Made by a program: the position numbers and the translations under genes
Assembly (NCBI GenBank): GCA_023460175.1
Contig: JAEWRC010000210.1
Span: 1-37,215, forward strand
Reading direction: 5' to 3'
DNA length: 37,215 nt
Origin: Actinomycetes bacterium
GTDB lineage: Bacteria > Actinomycetota > Actinomycetes > Mycobacteriales > Mycobacteriaceae
Shown here: positions 1-7,936 of the stretch, in pieces
Position numbering within the stretch: position 1 is the stretch's first letter
Layout of the letters: each line of letters begins with the position of its first letter
The notes under the pieces: model-generated
What the model saw: only the letters and a program-made list of their open reading frames with translations
What the model was told of the DNA's origin: nothing
The model's database searches: none

Positions 1-475
1 GGGCGGGGCCGCTGGCCGGGGGTGGTGCGCCGGTGGCCGCGCCGGGGTTGCCGAGCACGAGTTGGCCCAGCTGGCCGAGGATGGCGGCCGGGCTGGCGCC
101 CTGCGGGCCGCAGCCGGGCAGGCAGTCGTCGATCTTGCTCCACTGCTGGCAGTCGCTGGTCTTGAAGGCCGTGTCGCCGGCCTCGATCCTGACCACCTGC
201 GCCTTCTTGCTCAGCGCGTTGTCGACGAGCTTCTCGCCGCTGACCCGTTTCCAGTAGCAGGCGCCGCCCTCGGTGGGGCCGGCCGAGCTGTAGGTGCCCG
301 GCATGATCTCGGAGCCCACGGCGTAGGTGCCATCGCCGGCGAACGTCGTCTGGGGGCCCGGCGGGGGACCCGGAGCCGGCTCGCCCTCGGGATCGGCGAA
401 CGCGATCGCTGCCGAGGCGCACCAGCCCACGAGGGCCAGCGCGGCGGCCAGCCCCACGGTTTGCTTAGACCTCAT
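1..475 (-). CDS. Exported mycobacterial protein, 3' end cut by window edge
   Basis: Partial gene; the first 158 codons are visible and the C-terminus lies outside the window. The ATG at 475 opens a typical Sec signal peptide: MRSK, then a hydrophobic stretch, then a likely cleavage after AFA and before DPEG near residue 27. The Cys in VGWC is not a proper lipobox, so I read it as secreted, not a lipoprotein. A Pro/Gly-rich linker precedes a compact domain containing FAGDGTYAVGSEIMPGTY and GGACYWKRVSG, a pattern I associate with actinobacterial exported proteins of unknown function. Later Cys pairs (DCQQW, DDCLPGCG) suggest disulfides, in keeping with life outside the membrane. The visible end is again Pro/Ala/Gly-rich. 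The -10-like TACACT at 484-489 sits 8 nt upstream of the ATG, so the transcript is probably leaderless. Function unknown. Confidence 0.8.
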   Translation of the reverse strand, partial: MRSKQTVGLAAALALVGWCASAAIAFADPEGEPAPGPPPGPQTTFAGDGTYAVGSEIMPGTYSSAGPTEGGACYWKRVSGEKLVDNALSKKAQVVRIEAGDTAFKTSDCQQWSKIDDCLPGCGPQGASPAAILGQLGQLVLGNPGAATGAPPPASGPA

Positions 476-483
476 AAGTTGTC

Positions 484-489
484 AGTGTA
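484..489 (-). promoter_or_regulatory. Candidate leaderless -10 box (TACACT) for the exported protein
   Basis: On the minus strand TACACT fits the mycobacterial TANNNT -10 pattern and ends 8 nt before the ATG at 475, with no Shine-Dalgarno between. This spacing is that of leaderless mycobacterial genes. No good -35 is visible. It lies in the 19-bp gap after the molybdopterin oxidoreductase gene, so it would give the exported protein its own promoter. Confidence 0.45.
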
Positions 490-494
490 GGCGC

Positions 495-2714
495 TCATTC
501 GGCCGCACATCGTCGAACTCCCACGTACCCCGAGCTCAGGGCCGGGGTCTGGGACAGCGGATCCACCGGGTTGCCGTCGATCAACAGGTTGCGGTTGACC
601 CCGTAGGACTGCGGCGCACCTCCGCCGCGCGGATCGAACACCCGCGAACCCCAGCCGTGATCCATGATCAGCAGGCTGCGCCGGGGCCGGTCGCTGACCT
701 CGGCGTCCAGTTCGACCTCGCCGACCGCGGAGAAGACCCGCACCCGGTCGCCGTCGGCGATGCCCAGCTCGGCGGCGTCGTCGGGGTGGATCAGCACCCG
801 GTTGTCGCGCCCGCCGGGATGCAGCCCGGGCAGCTCGTTGAGATAGGAGTTCATCGAGTGCCGGTTCCGGCGGTTGCCCAGCTGGAACGGGAAGCCGGCC
901 GGCGGTCGCGGCGCCGGCTCGGCCAGCAGCTGCCGGGTGCGCGCCACCAGTTCGGCGGGCGCGATGTGGATCAGCTTGTCCGTGGTGCGCAGCGCGTCGC
1001 GGAAGTGGCCGAACTCACGCGGACCGAGCACCTTGCCGTGCGGATTCTCGGTGAGATCGCGCCAGCGCAGCCGGCGCCCGTCGACCTTGCGGGAGGTCGC
1101 GACGATGATCCGGTCCAGCCAGCCGGGTCCGAACTCCAGACCCGGGCGGCCCGTGCGCCGGGCCAGCGCCCGGGTGGCCCGGATGAACCCGTTGAGCCCG
1201 CGCGCACCGAACAGCGGGGTCTTCATGGCCAGGGCCAGGTCGACGAAGATCCGCCATTCGGGGCGGGCCTCGGCGGGCGGGTCCACCACCTTGGCGCCGT
1301 ACTGCACGAACGGTTCGTCGTGCATGTTGCTGGTGAGTGCGAGCAGGTCGTCGCGTTCCAGCCAGTGCACCGCGGGCAGCAGCCAGTGCGCGTGCCGGTG
1401 GCTCTCGCGCTGCACCAGGTCGATGGCGACCAACAGATCCAGTTGCCCCAGCGCGGCGTCGAGGGCGGCGCCGTTGGGCCCGGAGACCACCGGGTTGCCG
1501 GCGTCGATCACCATCGCCCGGATCCGGCCGCACCCCGGCGTGGTGATCTCGGCCGGCAGGTCGCTGAGGGTGTGGGCGCCGGCGACCATCGGTCGGCCCG
1601 ACACCCGGTTGCGGTGATCGGAGGTCTTCGCCAGGCCCGCCAACCGCAGCGCGTCGAGGTAGCCGGGCTCGAACCGGCGTCCGCCCGGCCGGTCCATCCG
1701 ACCGGTGATGACGTTGAGCACGTGGCCCAGCCATTCGCCGGCGGTGCCCGCCAGGTGCAGCGACACCCCGGTGCGCGTCACCACCATCGCGCCGCGGGCC
1801 GCCGCGAACTCGCGCGCGGTCTGTTCGATCAGCTCCCGCGGCACGTCGCAGCGGACGGCCAGGTCGTCGAGGTCGACGCCGTCGACCAACTCGCGCAGCG
1901 CCGCCATCCCGTTGACCCGCTGCATGCAGTCCTGGCGGTGCTCGCGGCGCTCGTCGAGGATCACCTTGACCATCGCCAGCAGCAGCGCCCAGTCCTGACC
2001 CGGCCGCACGGCGAGGTGGGTGTCGGCCGCGTCGGCGCTCTCGGTGCGCACCGGGTCGACGACGACGATCTTGGCCCCGTCGCGTTGGCGGTTGCGCGCA
2101 CGGCGCCACCCGCCGGGCGCCGTCTCCACCCAATTCCACGCGCTGACAGCCGGATTCGTGCCGACCAGCAGGAAGTAGTCGCAGGCGTCGATGTCGGAGA
2201 CCGGCACCATCAGCGCCGAGCCGTACATGGCCTCGGCCACCACGTGCAGCGCGTTCTGGTCCACCGAGCCCACCGCGTAGCGGCTGCCGGTCCCGATCCC
2301 GTCGAGCCAGCCGTTGAGGAAGATCAGGTTGGACGACGAGAACCCGGCCGGGTTGCCGTAGTAGACGCCGACGGCGTCCGGCCCGTCGCTGGCGATCAGC
2401 GCGGTCATCCGGGCGGCGATGTCGGCGATGGCCTCGTCCCAACTCGCCGCCACGTAGCGGTCCCCGACCCGCTTCATCGGCGTGCGGATCCGGCGGGGAT
2501 GCTCGACGAGTTGGTGCGCGTTGCGGCCCTTGGCGCAGAAGTCCCGCCAACTGTGCGGGTGCTGCTTGTCGGCGGAGATCTTGCGCACCCGGTTGTCGGC
2601 GACCGCGACCTCGACGCCGCAGGACGCCAAACAGATCCGGCAGAACGTGAACACGGTGTCGGTGTCGGTGGCGTCCGCCCGGACGGGAGCCCCGGACGCC
2701 GCGGGCGCGGTCAT
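495..2714 (-). CDS. Molybdopterin oxidoreductase (DMSO reductase superfamily), 739 aa
   Basis: A Mo-bis-MGD enzyme of the formate dehydrogenase/nitrate reductase superfamily, cytoplasmic (no Tat signal). The N-terminal 4Fe-4S site is C25-x2-C28-x3-C32 with the fourth Cys at C60 (DFCAKGRN). The molybdopterin domain follows and the C-terminal molydopterin-dinucleotide-binding domain includes RVLIHPDDAAELGI and the closing QSYGVNRNLLIDG. The frame is open up to 2918, but the ATG at 2714 is chosen because it starts just before the iron-sulfur domain and the extension is Arg-rich and unlike the family. By alignment with NapA/FdhF (N-x-D-x-N-A-R-H-C), the residue expected to ligate Mo is V158 in SVDQNALHV, not Cys, Sec or Ser. 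The natural substrate is unknown. It is divergent from the GH13 gene. Confidence 0.85.
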   Translation of the reverse strand: MTAPAASGAPVRADATDTDTVFTFCRICLASCGVEVAVADNRVRKISADKQHPHSWRDFCAKGRNAHQLVEHPRRIRTPMKRVGDRYVAASWDEAIADIAARMTALIASDGPDAVGVYYGNPAGFSSSNLIFLNGWLDGIGTGSRYAVGSVDQNALHVVAEAMYGSALMVPVSDIDACDYFLLVGTNPAVSAWNWVETAPGGWRRARNRQRDGAKIVVVDPVRTESADAADTHLAVRPGQDWALLLAMVKVILDERREHRQDCMQRVNGMAALRELVDGVDLDDLAVRCDVPRELIEQTAREFAAARGAMVVTRTGVSLHLAGTAGEWLGHVLNVITGRMDRPGGRRFEPGYLDALRLAGLAKTSDHRNRVSGRPMVAGAHTLSDLPAEITTPGCGRIRAMVIDAGNPVVSGPNGAALDAALGQLDLLVAIDLVQRESHRHAHWLLPAVHWLERDDLLALTSNMHDEPFVQYGAKVVDPPAEARPEWRIFVDLALAMKTPLFGARGLNGFIRATRALARRTGRPGLEFGPGWLDRIIVATSRKVDGRRLRWRDLTENPHGKVLGPREFGHFRDALRTTDKLIHIAPAELVARTRQLLAEPAPRPPAGFPFQLGNRRNRHSMNSYLNELPGLHPGGRDNRVLIHPDDAAELGIADGDRVRVFSAVGEVELDAEVSDRPRRSLLIMDHGWGSRVFDPRGGGAPQSYGVNRNLLIDGNPVDPLSQTPALSSGYVGVRRCAAE

Positions 2715-2932
2715 GCGCTCAGCGTGACATCGGCACGCGCGGTTGTAAAGGTTCGGCGGCACCCTCGCCGGTATGGGGGACGCCCGGCGGATTCGCTGCC
2801 GCCGTGGCGTTTCGACCGACCGTCGGTGTGGCAATACTGCCCGGGTGCGATGGCGAGCCAGGGCATCGGGGGCCGGCCGTCCGTAGTCTCGTTGGAACAC
2901 GCGGTTCGGATTGGTCATCAGGAAGGAGCTCC

Positions 2933-5179
2933 ATGTCGCAACCGGTGGAATCGGTGCCCGGAGATCAACCAGAGCAGCCCAGCGAATCCCCGGAGCTCAC
3001 CTTCGACGAGCACCTGCATCCCGCGCGACCGCGTACCTTGCGCTACCGCCCGCGGGTCAAAGCGGCGTTCACCCGCAAGTCCCTCGGTCAGGAGGGCTCG
3101 CCCGCGGCCGACAATCCCGCCTACGTGTCCTGGCTGTTGTCGCAGTCGATGCTCGCCGACGCCAACACCATCAGCCAGCAGTTCTCCGGTCAGGGCTCGA
3201 TGTGGCAGAACCCCTACGCGACCCCGATGCCGCGCGGCGCCGTCGAGACCGCCTCGGTGTGGTTCACCGCCTACCCGCTGTCGCTGATCACCCGGCCCGA
3301 CGAATCCTTCCTCAAGGCCATGGCGGACGAGGCGATGTGGAAGGCGTTCGCCGACATCGGCATCGAGGCCGTGCACACCGGCCCGGTAAAACGCGCCGGC
3401 GGCATCTCCGGGTGGGCGCACACCCCCAGCGTCGACGGGCACTTCGACCGGATCAGCACCCAGATCGATCCCGCGTTCGGGACCGAGGACGACTTCCGGC
3501 AGTTGTGCGGCACCGCGAACTGGTACGGCGGCACCATCATCGACGACATCGTGCCCGGGCACACCGGCAAGGGCGCGGACTTCCGCCTGGCCGAGATGAA
3601 GTACGCGGACTATCCGGGGATCTATCACATGGTCGAGGTGGATCCGCGGGACTGGGAGCACCTGCCCGACGTGCCGGCCGGCGCCGACTCGGTCAACATC
3701 GACGCGGCCTGTGAGGACTGGTTGGACAAGGCCGGATACATCATCGGCCGACTGCAACGGGTCATCTTCTACGCCGAGGGCGTCAAGGAGACCAACTGGA
3801 GCGTGACCCGCCCGGTCCTCGGGGTCGACGGGGTGGAACGCCGCTGGGTGTACCTGCACTACTTCAAGGACGGGCAGCCCTCGATCAACTGGCTGGACCC
3901 GTCGTTCGCCGGGATGCGGCTGGTGATCGGCGACGCGCTGCATTCCCTGACCGACCTCGGCTCGGGCGGGTTGCGGTTGGACGCCAACGGTTTCCTGGGC
4001 GCGGAGAAGACCGCGGCCGACGAGAACCCGGGCTGGTCGGAGGGCCATCCGCTGTCGGAGGCCGCCAACCATCTGATCGCCAGCATGGTGCGCAAGCTCG
4101 GGGGGTTCACCTTCCAGGAACTCAACCTGACCATCGACGACATCAAGCAGATCGGCGAGGACGGCGCCGACCTGTCCTACGACTTCATCAACCGGCCCGC
4201 CTATCAGCACGCCTTCGCCACCGCCGACACCGAGTTCCTGCGGCTGACCCTGCGCACCACGCTGGAACTCGGCGTCGACCCGGCGTCGCTGGTGCACGCG
4301 CTGCAGAACCACGACGAACTGACCTACGAGCTGGTGCACTGGTCCACCGGCCACCGCGACGACCACTACACCTACAAGAACGCGGAGGTCACCGGCGAGG
4401 AGCTGGGGGAGATCGTCCGCACTGACCTGACCGAGAAGTTCACCGGTGCGCACGCCCCCTACAACCGGGTCTTCACCACCAACGGAATCGCCTGCACCAC
4501 GGCCTCTTTGATCACCGCGACGCTGGGCATCACCGATCTCGACGAGCTCGACGACCCCGCCGAGGTGGACCGGGTGCGGCGGGCGCACCTGCTGCTGGCG
4601 ATGTTCAACGCCCTGCAGCCCGGGGTTTTCGCGCTGTCCGGCTGGGACCTGTGCGGAATGCTCACGCTGCCGGCCGCCGACGTCGCCGAGCTGCTGCGGT
4701 TCGGCGACACCCGCTGGATCCACCGGGCCGCGCACGACCTGATGGGCGTCAACCCCGAGGCCCGCGGATCGATGGCCGGAATGCCCAGGGGAAAAAGCCT
4801 TTACGGCTCCATCCCGGAACAACTGGCCGACGAGGCGAGCTTTCTGCGGCAACTCCAGGCGATCCTGCGGGTGCGGTCGCACTACGGGATCGCGACCAGC
4901 CGCCAGATCGATATCCCGGAGGTGTCGCACCGGGCGATGTTGGTGATGGTGCATCAGCTCGAGGATCCCCAGCAGTATCAGCTCACCGTGCTGAACTTCG
5001 CCGACGAGCCGATCGCGGGGACGGTGCGTTCCGACACCCTGCCGCCCGGCGCCACGGTGTCGGACATGTTCAGCGGCAACGCCTTCGCGACCATCGACGA
5101 TCTGCACAGCTTCGCCGTCGAGATGCCGCCGCACCACGGGATGGCGCTGCTGGTCGAGGCGCCCGAGCCCGAAGATTAG
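2933..5179 (+). CDS. GH13 alpha-amylase-family protein, trehalose synthase-like, 748 aa
   Basis: A glycoside hydrolase family 13 enzyme, most like the maltose/trehalose-interconverting (trehalose synthase) branch but divergent; the exact reaction is inferred. The (beta/alpha)8 barrel signatures are visible: DDIVPGHTG (region I, about 204-212), GLRLDANGF with nucleophile D350, FTFQELNL with acid/base E396, and LQNHDEL with the N459-H460-D461 triad. The family's usual compact barrel is extended by an insert around residues 260-320 between regions I and II, and by about 100 N-terminal residues. The C-terminus (MLVMVHQLEDPQQYQLTVLN) looks like the beta-sandwich domain. The ATG at 2933 follows AAGGAG at 2923-2928; longer in-frame starts lack this. 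The stop overlaps by 4 bp the stop of the convergent beta-lactamase-like gene. It is probably cytoplasmic. Confidence 0.75.
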   Translation: MSQPVESVPGDQPEQPSESPELTFDEHLHPARPRTLRYRPRVKAAFTRKSLGQEGSPAADNPAYVSWLLSQSMLADANTISQQFSGQGSMWQNPYATPMPRGAVETASVWFTAYPLSLITRPDESFLKAMADEAMWKAFADIGIEAVHTGPVKRAGGISGWAHTPSVDGHFDRISTQIDPAFGTEDDFRQLCGTANWYGGTIIDDIVPGHTGKGADFRLAEMKYADYPGIYHMVEVDPRDWEHLPDVPAGADSVNIDAACEDWLDKAGYIIGRLQRVIFYAEGVKETNWSVTRPVLGVDGVERRWVYLHYFKDGQPSINWLDPSFAGMRLVIGDALHSLTDLGSGGLRLDANGFLGAEKTAADENPGWSEGHPLSEAANHLIASMVRKLGGFTFQELNLTIDDIKQIGEDGADLSYDFINRPAYQHAFATADTEFLRLTLRTTLELGVDPASLVHALQNHDELTYELVHWSTGHRDDHYTYKNAEVTGEELGEIVRTDLTEKFTGAHAPYNRVFTTNGIACTTASLITATLGITDLDELDDPAEVDRVRRAHLLLAMFNALQPGVFALSGWDLCGMLTLPAADVAELLRFGDTRWIHRAAHDLMGVNPEARGSMAGMPRGKSLYGSIPEQLADEASFLRQLQAILRVRSHYGIATSRQIDIPEVSHRAMLVMVHQLEDPQQYQLTVLNFADEPIAGTVRSDTLPPGATVSDMFSGNAFATIDDLHSFAVEMPPHHGMALLVEAPEPED

Positions 5180-6285
5180 GCCGAGGACTGGTCGGGCGTA
5201 GAACAGAAGACGGCCTCGGCCAGCGCCTCGCGGGGATCGTTCTCACGCGCCGAGCCCTGGGTGAAGGTCACGGACACGGCGGCACCGCCGGGCTGTTTGA
5301 CCATCAGGCTGTGGTAGCCCTCGATGTCCCCGCCGTGACCCCACACGGTGACGCCGCAGGACAGCGTGAGGCCGACCAGACCCAGCCCGTAGGAATACCG
5401 CGGGCCGCGGTCGGGCCACGCGATGGTGTCCTTCATCTGTTCCAGTTGGGCGGGTCCGACGACGCGTCCGTCGAGCAGCGCGCTGATGAACGCCGCCATG
5501 TCCTCACCGGTGGAGATCAGCGACCCGGACAAGCCGGCCGCGGAACCGTGGAACGCCGTCACGTCGGTCTGTCGCCCGTCCACCAGTTCGTAGCCGTGCG
5601 CGAACGGGACGCGCAGTCCGGTATCGCCGAGGGCGGGGAAGTAGGTGCCGTCGAGGCCCAGCGGCACCGTGATGCGCCGGGCGATCTCGTCGGCTGCGGG
5701 CTGTCCGGTGACTGCCTCGATGATCAACCCGGCGATCGTGTAGTTCGTGTTGGTGTAACGCATTTGGGTACCGGGGGTGAACTCGGAAGGCTTGTCGAGC
5801 GCCAGGCCGAGGATCTGGTCGGCGGTCAGCGGTTCGGACGGGGTGGGCGTCGCCGCGTCGAAGTACTCGGGCAGACCGCTCTGGTGGCGCAGCAGGTGCC
5901 GAACCGTGATCGCATCGGCGTCGACGCCGGGCGCGCGGATGCGGCCCGGCAGAAGGCTTTCCACCGAAGCATCCAGATCGACGCGACCTTCCCCCACCAA
6001 CTGCAGAACCGCGGCCGCCACGAAAGTCTTGGTGATGCTGGCCGCGCGCACATGGGAGTCGGGCGTGAAACCGGCCCGCGTCGCGACGTCGGAGTAGCCC
6101 GCGACGTGGCGGACGACGTCGGATCCGGCACGGACCACCGCGACCGCCCCCGGGATGCCTTGGTCGTGCACCGCGCGCGCCAGGACCTCGGTGACCGGGA
6201 CGGGGTCGGCATGCGCCGGCGCGGGGAGCGGGTTCACGAGCGGGACGACGACGGCACCCAGGACACCCATGATCGATCGGCGCAT
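5176..6285 (-). CDS. Serine beta-lactamase/D-Ala-D-Ala carboxypeptidase-like hydrolase, exported
   Basis: 369 aa, class C beta-lactamase/DD-peptidase fold. The signal peptide (MRRSIMG..., hydrophobic to about residue 25, cleavage likely after AHA) sends it across the membrane. S83-I-T-K86 is the nucleophile SxxK motif, YTNTNY supplies the YxN motif and GHGG near residue 320 is the third motif, so the catalytic set is complete. The family includes carboxypeptidases, esterases and penicillin-binding-like hydrolases; the substrate cannot be told from sequence. The frame is open far upstream, but ATG 6285 is chosen because the signal peptide begins there and a -10 box (TAGCAT, 6293-6298) lies exactly 7 nt upstream. 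It is divergent from the rhomboid gene. Confidence 0.85.
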   Translation of the reverse strand: MRRSIMGVLGAVVVPLVNPLPAPAHADPVPVTEVLARAVHDQGIPGAVAVVRAGSDVVRHVAGYSDVATRAGFTPDSHVRAASITKTFVAAAVLQLVGEGRVDLDASVESLLPGRIRAPGVDADAITVRHLLRHQSGLPEYFDAATPTPSEPLTADQILGLALDKPSEFTPGTQMRYTNTNYTIAGLIIEAVTGQPAADEIARRITVPLGLDGTYFPALGDTGLRVPFAHGYELVDGRQTDVTAFHGSAAGLSGSLISTGEDMAAFISALLDGRVVGPAQLEQMKDTIAWPDRGPRYSYGLGLVGLTLSCGVTVWGHGGDIEGYHSLMVKQPGGAAVSVTFTQGSARENDPREALAEAVFCSTPDQSSA

Positions 6286-6292
6286 CGCGCCG

Positions 6293-6298
6293 ATGCTA
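6293..6298 (-). promoter_or_regulatory. Candidate leaderless -10 box (TAGCAT) for the beta-lactamase-like gene
   Basis: TAGCAT on the minus strand fits TANNNT and ends 7 nt before the ATG at 6285. No ribosome binding site lies between, which supports a leaderless transcript and this start. It shares the 72-bp divergent spacer with the rhomboid promoter. Confidence 0.5.
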
Positions 6299-6345
6299 AC
6301 CAACCGTCGCCGGCGCCGGGGGGCATTGGCGACCCGGCTGCCCAG

Positions 6346-6351
6346 TACCTT
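6346..6351 (+). promoter_or_regulatory. Candidate leaderless -10 box (TACCTT) for the rhomboid gene
   Basis: TACCTT fits TANNNT and ends 6 nt before the ATG at 6358. The other in-frame ATG at 6352 would be directly against the -10, so this box favours the start at 6358. There is no Shine-Dalgarno upstream of either ATG. Confidence 0.4.
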
Positions 6352-6357
6352 ATGGGC

Positions 6358-7242
6358 ATGAGTTACCCCAGCGTCCCGGGCCAGCCGGCGCAGACCCCGG
6401 TTTGCTATCGGCACCCCGACCGCACCACCTATGCCCAGTGCAACCGGTGCGGGCGCTACGTCTGCGGTGACTGCATGCGGGCCGCCGCGGTGGGACATCA
6501 GTGCGTGGACTGCGTGCGCGCCGGGGCGGCCAGTGTCCGTCAGCCCCGCACCCAGCTGGGCGGGCGCCTGCACGGCTCCGGGCAACCGGTGGTCACCTAC
6601 GCGTTGATCGGGATCAACGTGGTGATGTTCATCCTGCAGATGGCCTCCGGTCAGCTCGAGCGCGAACTGACGCTGTGGCCGCCGGCGGTCGCCGACGGCG
6701 AGGTGTACCGCCTGGTGACCTCGGCGTTCCTGCACTACGGCGCCATGCACATCCTGTTCAACATGTGGGCGCTGTACGTGGTGGGCCCGCCGCTGGAGAT
6801 GGCGTTGGGACGGCTGCGGTTCGGGCTGCTCTACGGGCTCAGCGCGCTGGGCGGTTCGCTGCTGGTCTACCTGTTGTCGCCGATCAACACCGCCACCGCG
6901 GGCGCCTCCGGCGCGATCTTCGGCTTGTTCGGTGCGACGTTCGTGATCGGGCGCAGGCTGAACCTCGACGTGCGGTGGATGGTCATCCTGATCGGGTTGA
7001 ACCTGGTTATCACCTTCGTGGCGCCGCTGGCCGGCGCCGGCCAGATCAGTTGGCAGGGTCACCTGGGCGGCCTGGTGGCCGGGGCGCTGGTCGCCGCGGC
7101 GTTCGTCTATGCGCCCGCCCGGCAACGCAACGCGGTGGCCGCCGCGGTGACCGCGGGGTTCCTGGCGATGTTCGTGGCGTTGGTGTGGTGGCGCACCGGG
7201 GTGCTGCTGGAGATGTTCGGCGGCGCGATCATCCTCAGCTGA
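6358..7242 (+). CDS. Rhomboid-family intramembrane serine protease with N-terminal zinc finger
   Basis: 294 aa. An N-terminal B-box-like zinc-binding module (CYRHPD, CNRCGRYVCGDC, GHQCVDC, residues about 16-52) is followed by a six- to seven-helix rhomboid domain. The catalytic Ser is in GASGAIFG (S184) and the His in GHLGG (H235); N135 in HILFNMW is the conserved oxyanion-site Asn region. All key residues are present, so it should be active, cutting transmembrane segments of client proteins. The frame is open upstream, antisense to the beta-lactamase-like gene, but that stretch has no family match; the ATG at 6358 is preferred from the -10 box at 6346-6351, with ATG 6352 as the alternative. 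The zinc finger may recruit substrates (inference). It is convergent with the TetR gene. Confidence 0.88.
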   Translation: MSYPSVPGQPAQTPVCYRHPDRTTYAQCNRCGRYVCGDCMRAAAVGHQCVDCVRAGAASVRQPRTQLGGRLHGSGQPVVTYALIGINVVMFILQMASGQLERELTLWPPAVADGEVYRLVTSAFLHYGAMHILFNMWALYVVGPPLEMALGRLRFGLLYGLSALGGSLLVYLLSPINTATAGASGAIFGLFGATFVIGRRLNLDVRWMVILIGLNLVITFVAPLAGAGQISWQGHLGGLVAGALVAAAFVYAPARQRNAVAAAVTAGFLAMFVALVWWRTGVLLEMFGGAIILS

Positions 7243-7250
7243 GGATGATC
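7227..7250. terminator. 24-bp perfect palindrome across the stop codons of two convergent genes
   Basis: The sequence from GATCATCC to GGATGATC is identical on both strands over 24 bp, centred on AGCT. It contains the rhomboid stop (7240-7242) and touches the TetR stop (7249-7251). In RNA it could fold into a hairpin of about 10 bp with a 4-nt loop. There is no U-tract on either side, so it would be an atypical, bidirectional terminator; a protein binding site is the other possibility. Confidence 0.5.
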
Positions 7251-7803
7251 ACCGGGACGGTTTGATGCCCACCGCGTGGCGCAGCTGATCCAGGAAGCCG
7301 TCGTCGTCGTCGCTGCGCACGATGTAGTGCGACACCGCGACCCGGATCGCAGTCGCGGCCTTGACCGGGGCGCTCGGCCCGGTCAACAGCCGCTCCAACC
7401 GGGCCCGCATCACCGGGATGACCTGCCCCAACCGGGCGATCACCACCTCGGGTTCGATGTCGACCGCGCGGACCCCCGAGTAGGAGTGCTGGTAGTCGAC
7501 GATGAACTGCAGCGCCCCGTCGAGGCGATCGGTGCCACGCAGGCCCGTTGTCGCGCGGCTGATCCCGGTCTCGAACATCTGCCGTTCGTAGACGCTGAAC
7601 GCGTCCAGCAGGGCCTCCTTGGAGGCGAACCAGCGGTACAACGTGGGCCGGGACACCCCGGCCTGCTGCGCGACGTCGGAGAGGCTGAGCTTGGCCTGCC
7701 CGCTGCGGCTGAGCACCTCAGAGGTGGCCGCGAGGATCCGCTCTCGCGTCGAATTGTCGTCGACGGCGCCTACCGCTGCTGCGGCGGTCGAGGGTCGGTT
7801 CAC
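7249..7803 (-). CDS. TetR-family transcriptional regulator, 184 aa
   Basis: The N-terminal TetR DNA-binding domain is clear: TRERILAATSEVLSRSG, then the helix-turn-helix LSDVAQQAGVSRPTLYRWFASKEALLDAF (about residues 41-69). The C-terminal helical domain, the ligand-binding and dimer part, ends in HAVGIKPSR and carries no recognisable ligand signature. The GTG at 7803 (VNRPST) is chosen; an upstream ATG at 7887 would add 28 residues across the probable promoter. The upstream DNA holds a -10-like TACGTT (7837-7842) and an imperfect dyad at 7841-7859 with TATGATGG and CGATCGTA arms, a plausible autoregulatory operator. It is divergent from the STAS/anti-sigma pair, which it may also control (inference). 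Confidence 0.85.
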   Translation of the reverse strand: MNRPSTAAAAVGAVDDNSTRERILAATSEVLSRSGQAKLSLSDVAQQAGVSRPTLYRWFASKEALLDAFSVYERQMFETGISRATTGLRGTDRLDGALQFIVDYQHSYSGVRAVDIEPEVVIARLGQVIPVMRARLERLLTGPSAPVKAATAIRVAVSHYIVRSDDDDGFLDQLRHAVGIKPSR

Positions 7804-7840
7804 GGCGTCGGTCCTACGGGGTCGGGAGTGGCGATAAACG

Positions 7841-7862
7841 TATGATGGACCCGATCGTAAAG
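7841..7862. promoter_or_regulatory. Candidate TetR operator with CGATCGTAAAG half-site
   Basis: An imperfect inverted repeat (TATGATGG, 3 bp, CGATCGTA; 6 of 8 positions symmetric) lies next to the predicted -10 of the TetR gene. Its right arm, extended to CGATCGTAAAG (7852-7862), is identical over 11 bp to the arm of the strong operator-like dyad at 35581-35619 before the other TetR gene. Confidence 0.4.
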
Positions 7863-7936
7863 GCAAAGCCCGAAAAGATGACCGCAACGTCGGGGAAGAG
7901 CGCTCGTGTCAACCCTTGCCGCGCGGCAGCTGTGGA

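Noticed and set aside
327..3287. Open frame of 986 codons on the plus strand
   Set aside because: Lies antisense to the molybdopterin gene and into the GH13 gene in another frame. The protein is low-complexity, rich in Arg, Gly, Pro, Ala and His, with no family motif. Long shadow frames are common at this GC.
2918..5137. Open frame of 739 codons on the minus strand
   Set aside because: Exactly antisense to the GH13 gene, Val/Gly/Arg/His-rich and without motifs; the real gene has complete active-site signatures.
4651..6357. In-frame upstream extension of the rhomboid gene
   Set aside because: It runs antisense to the beta-lactamase-like gene and through part of the GH13 gene; the rhomboid family and the -10 box place the start at 6358.
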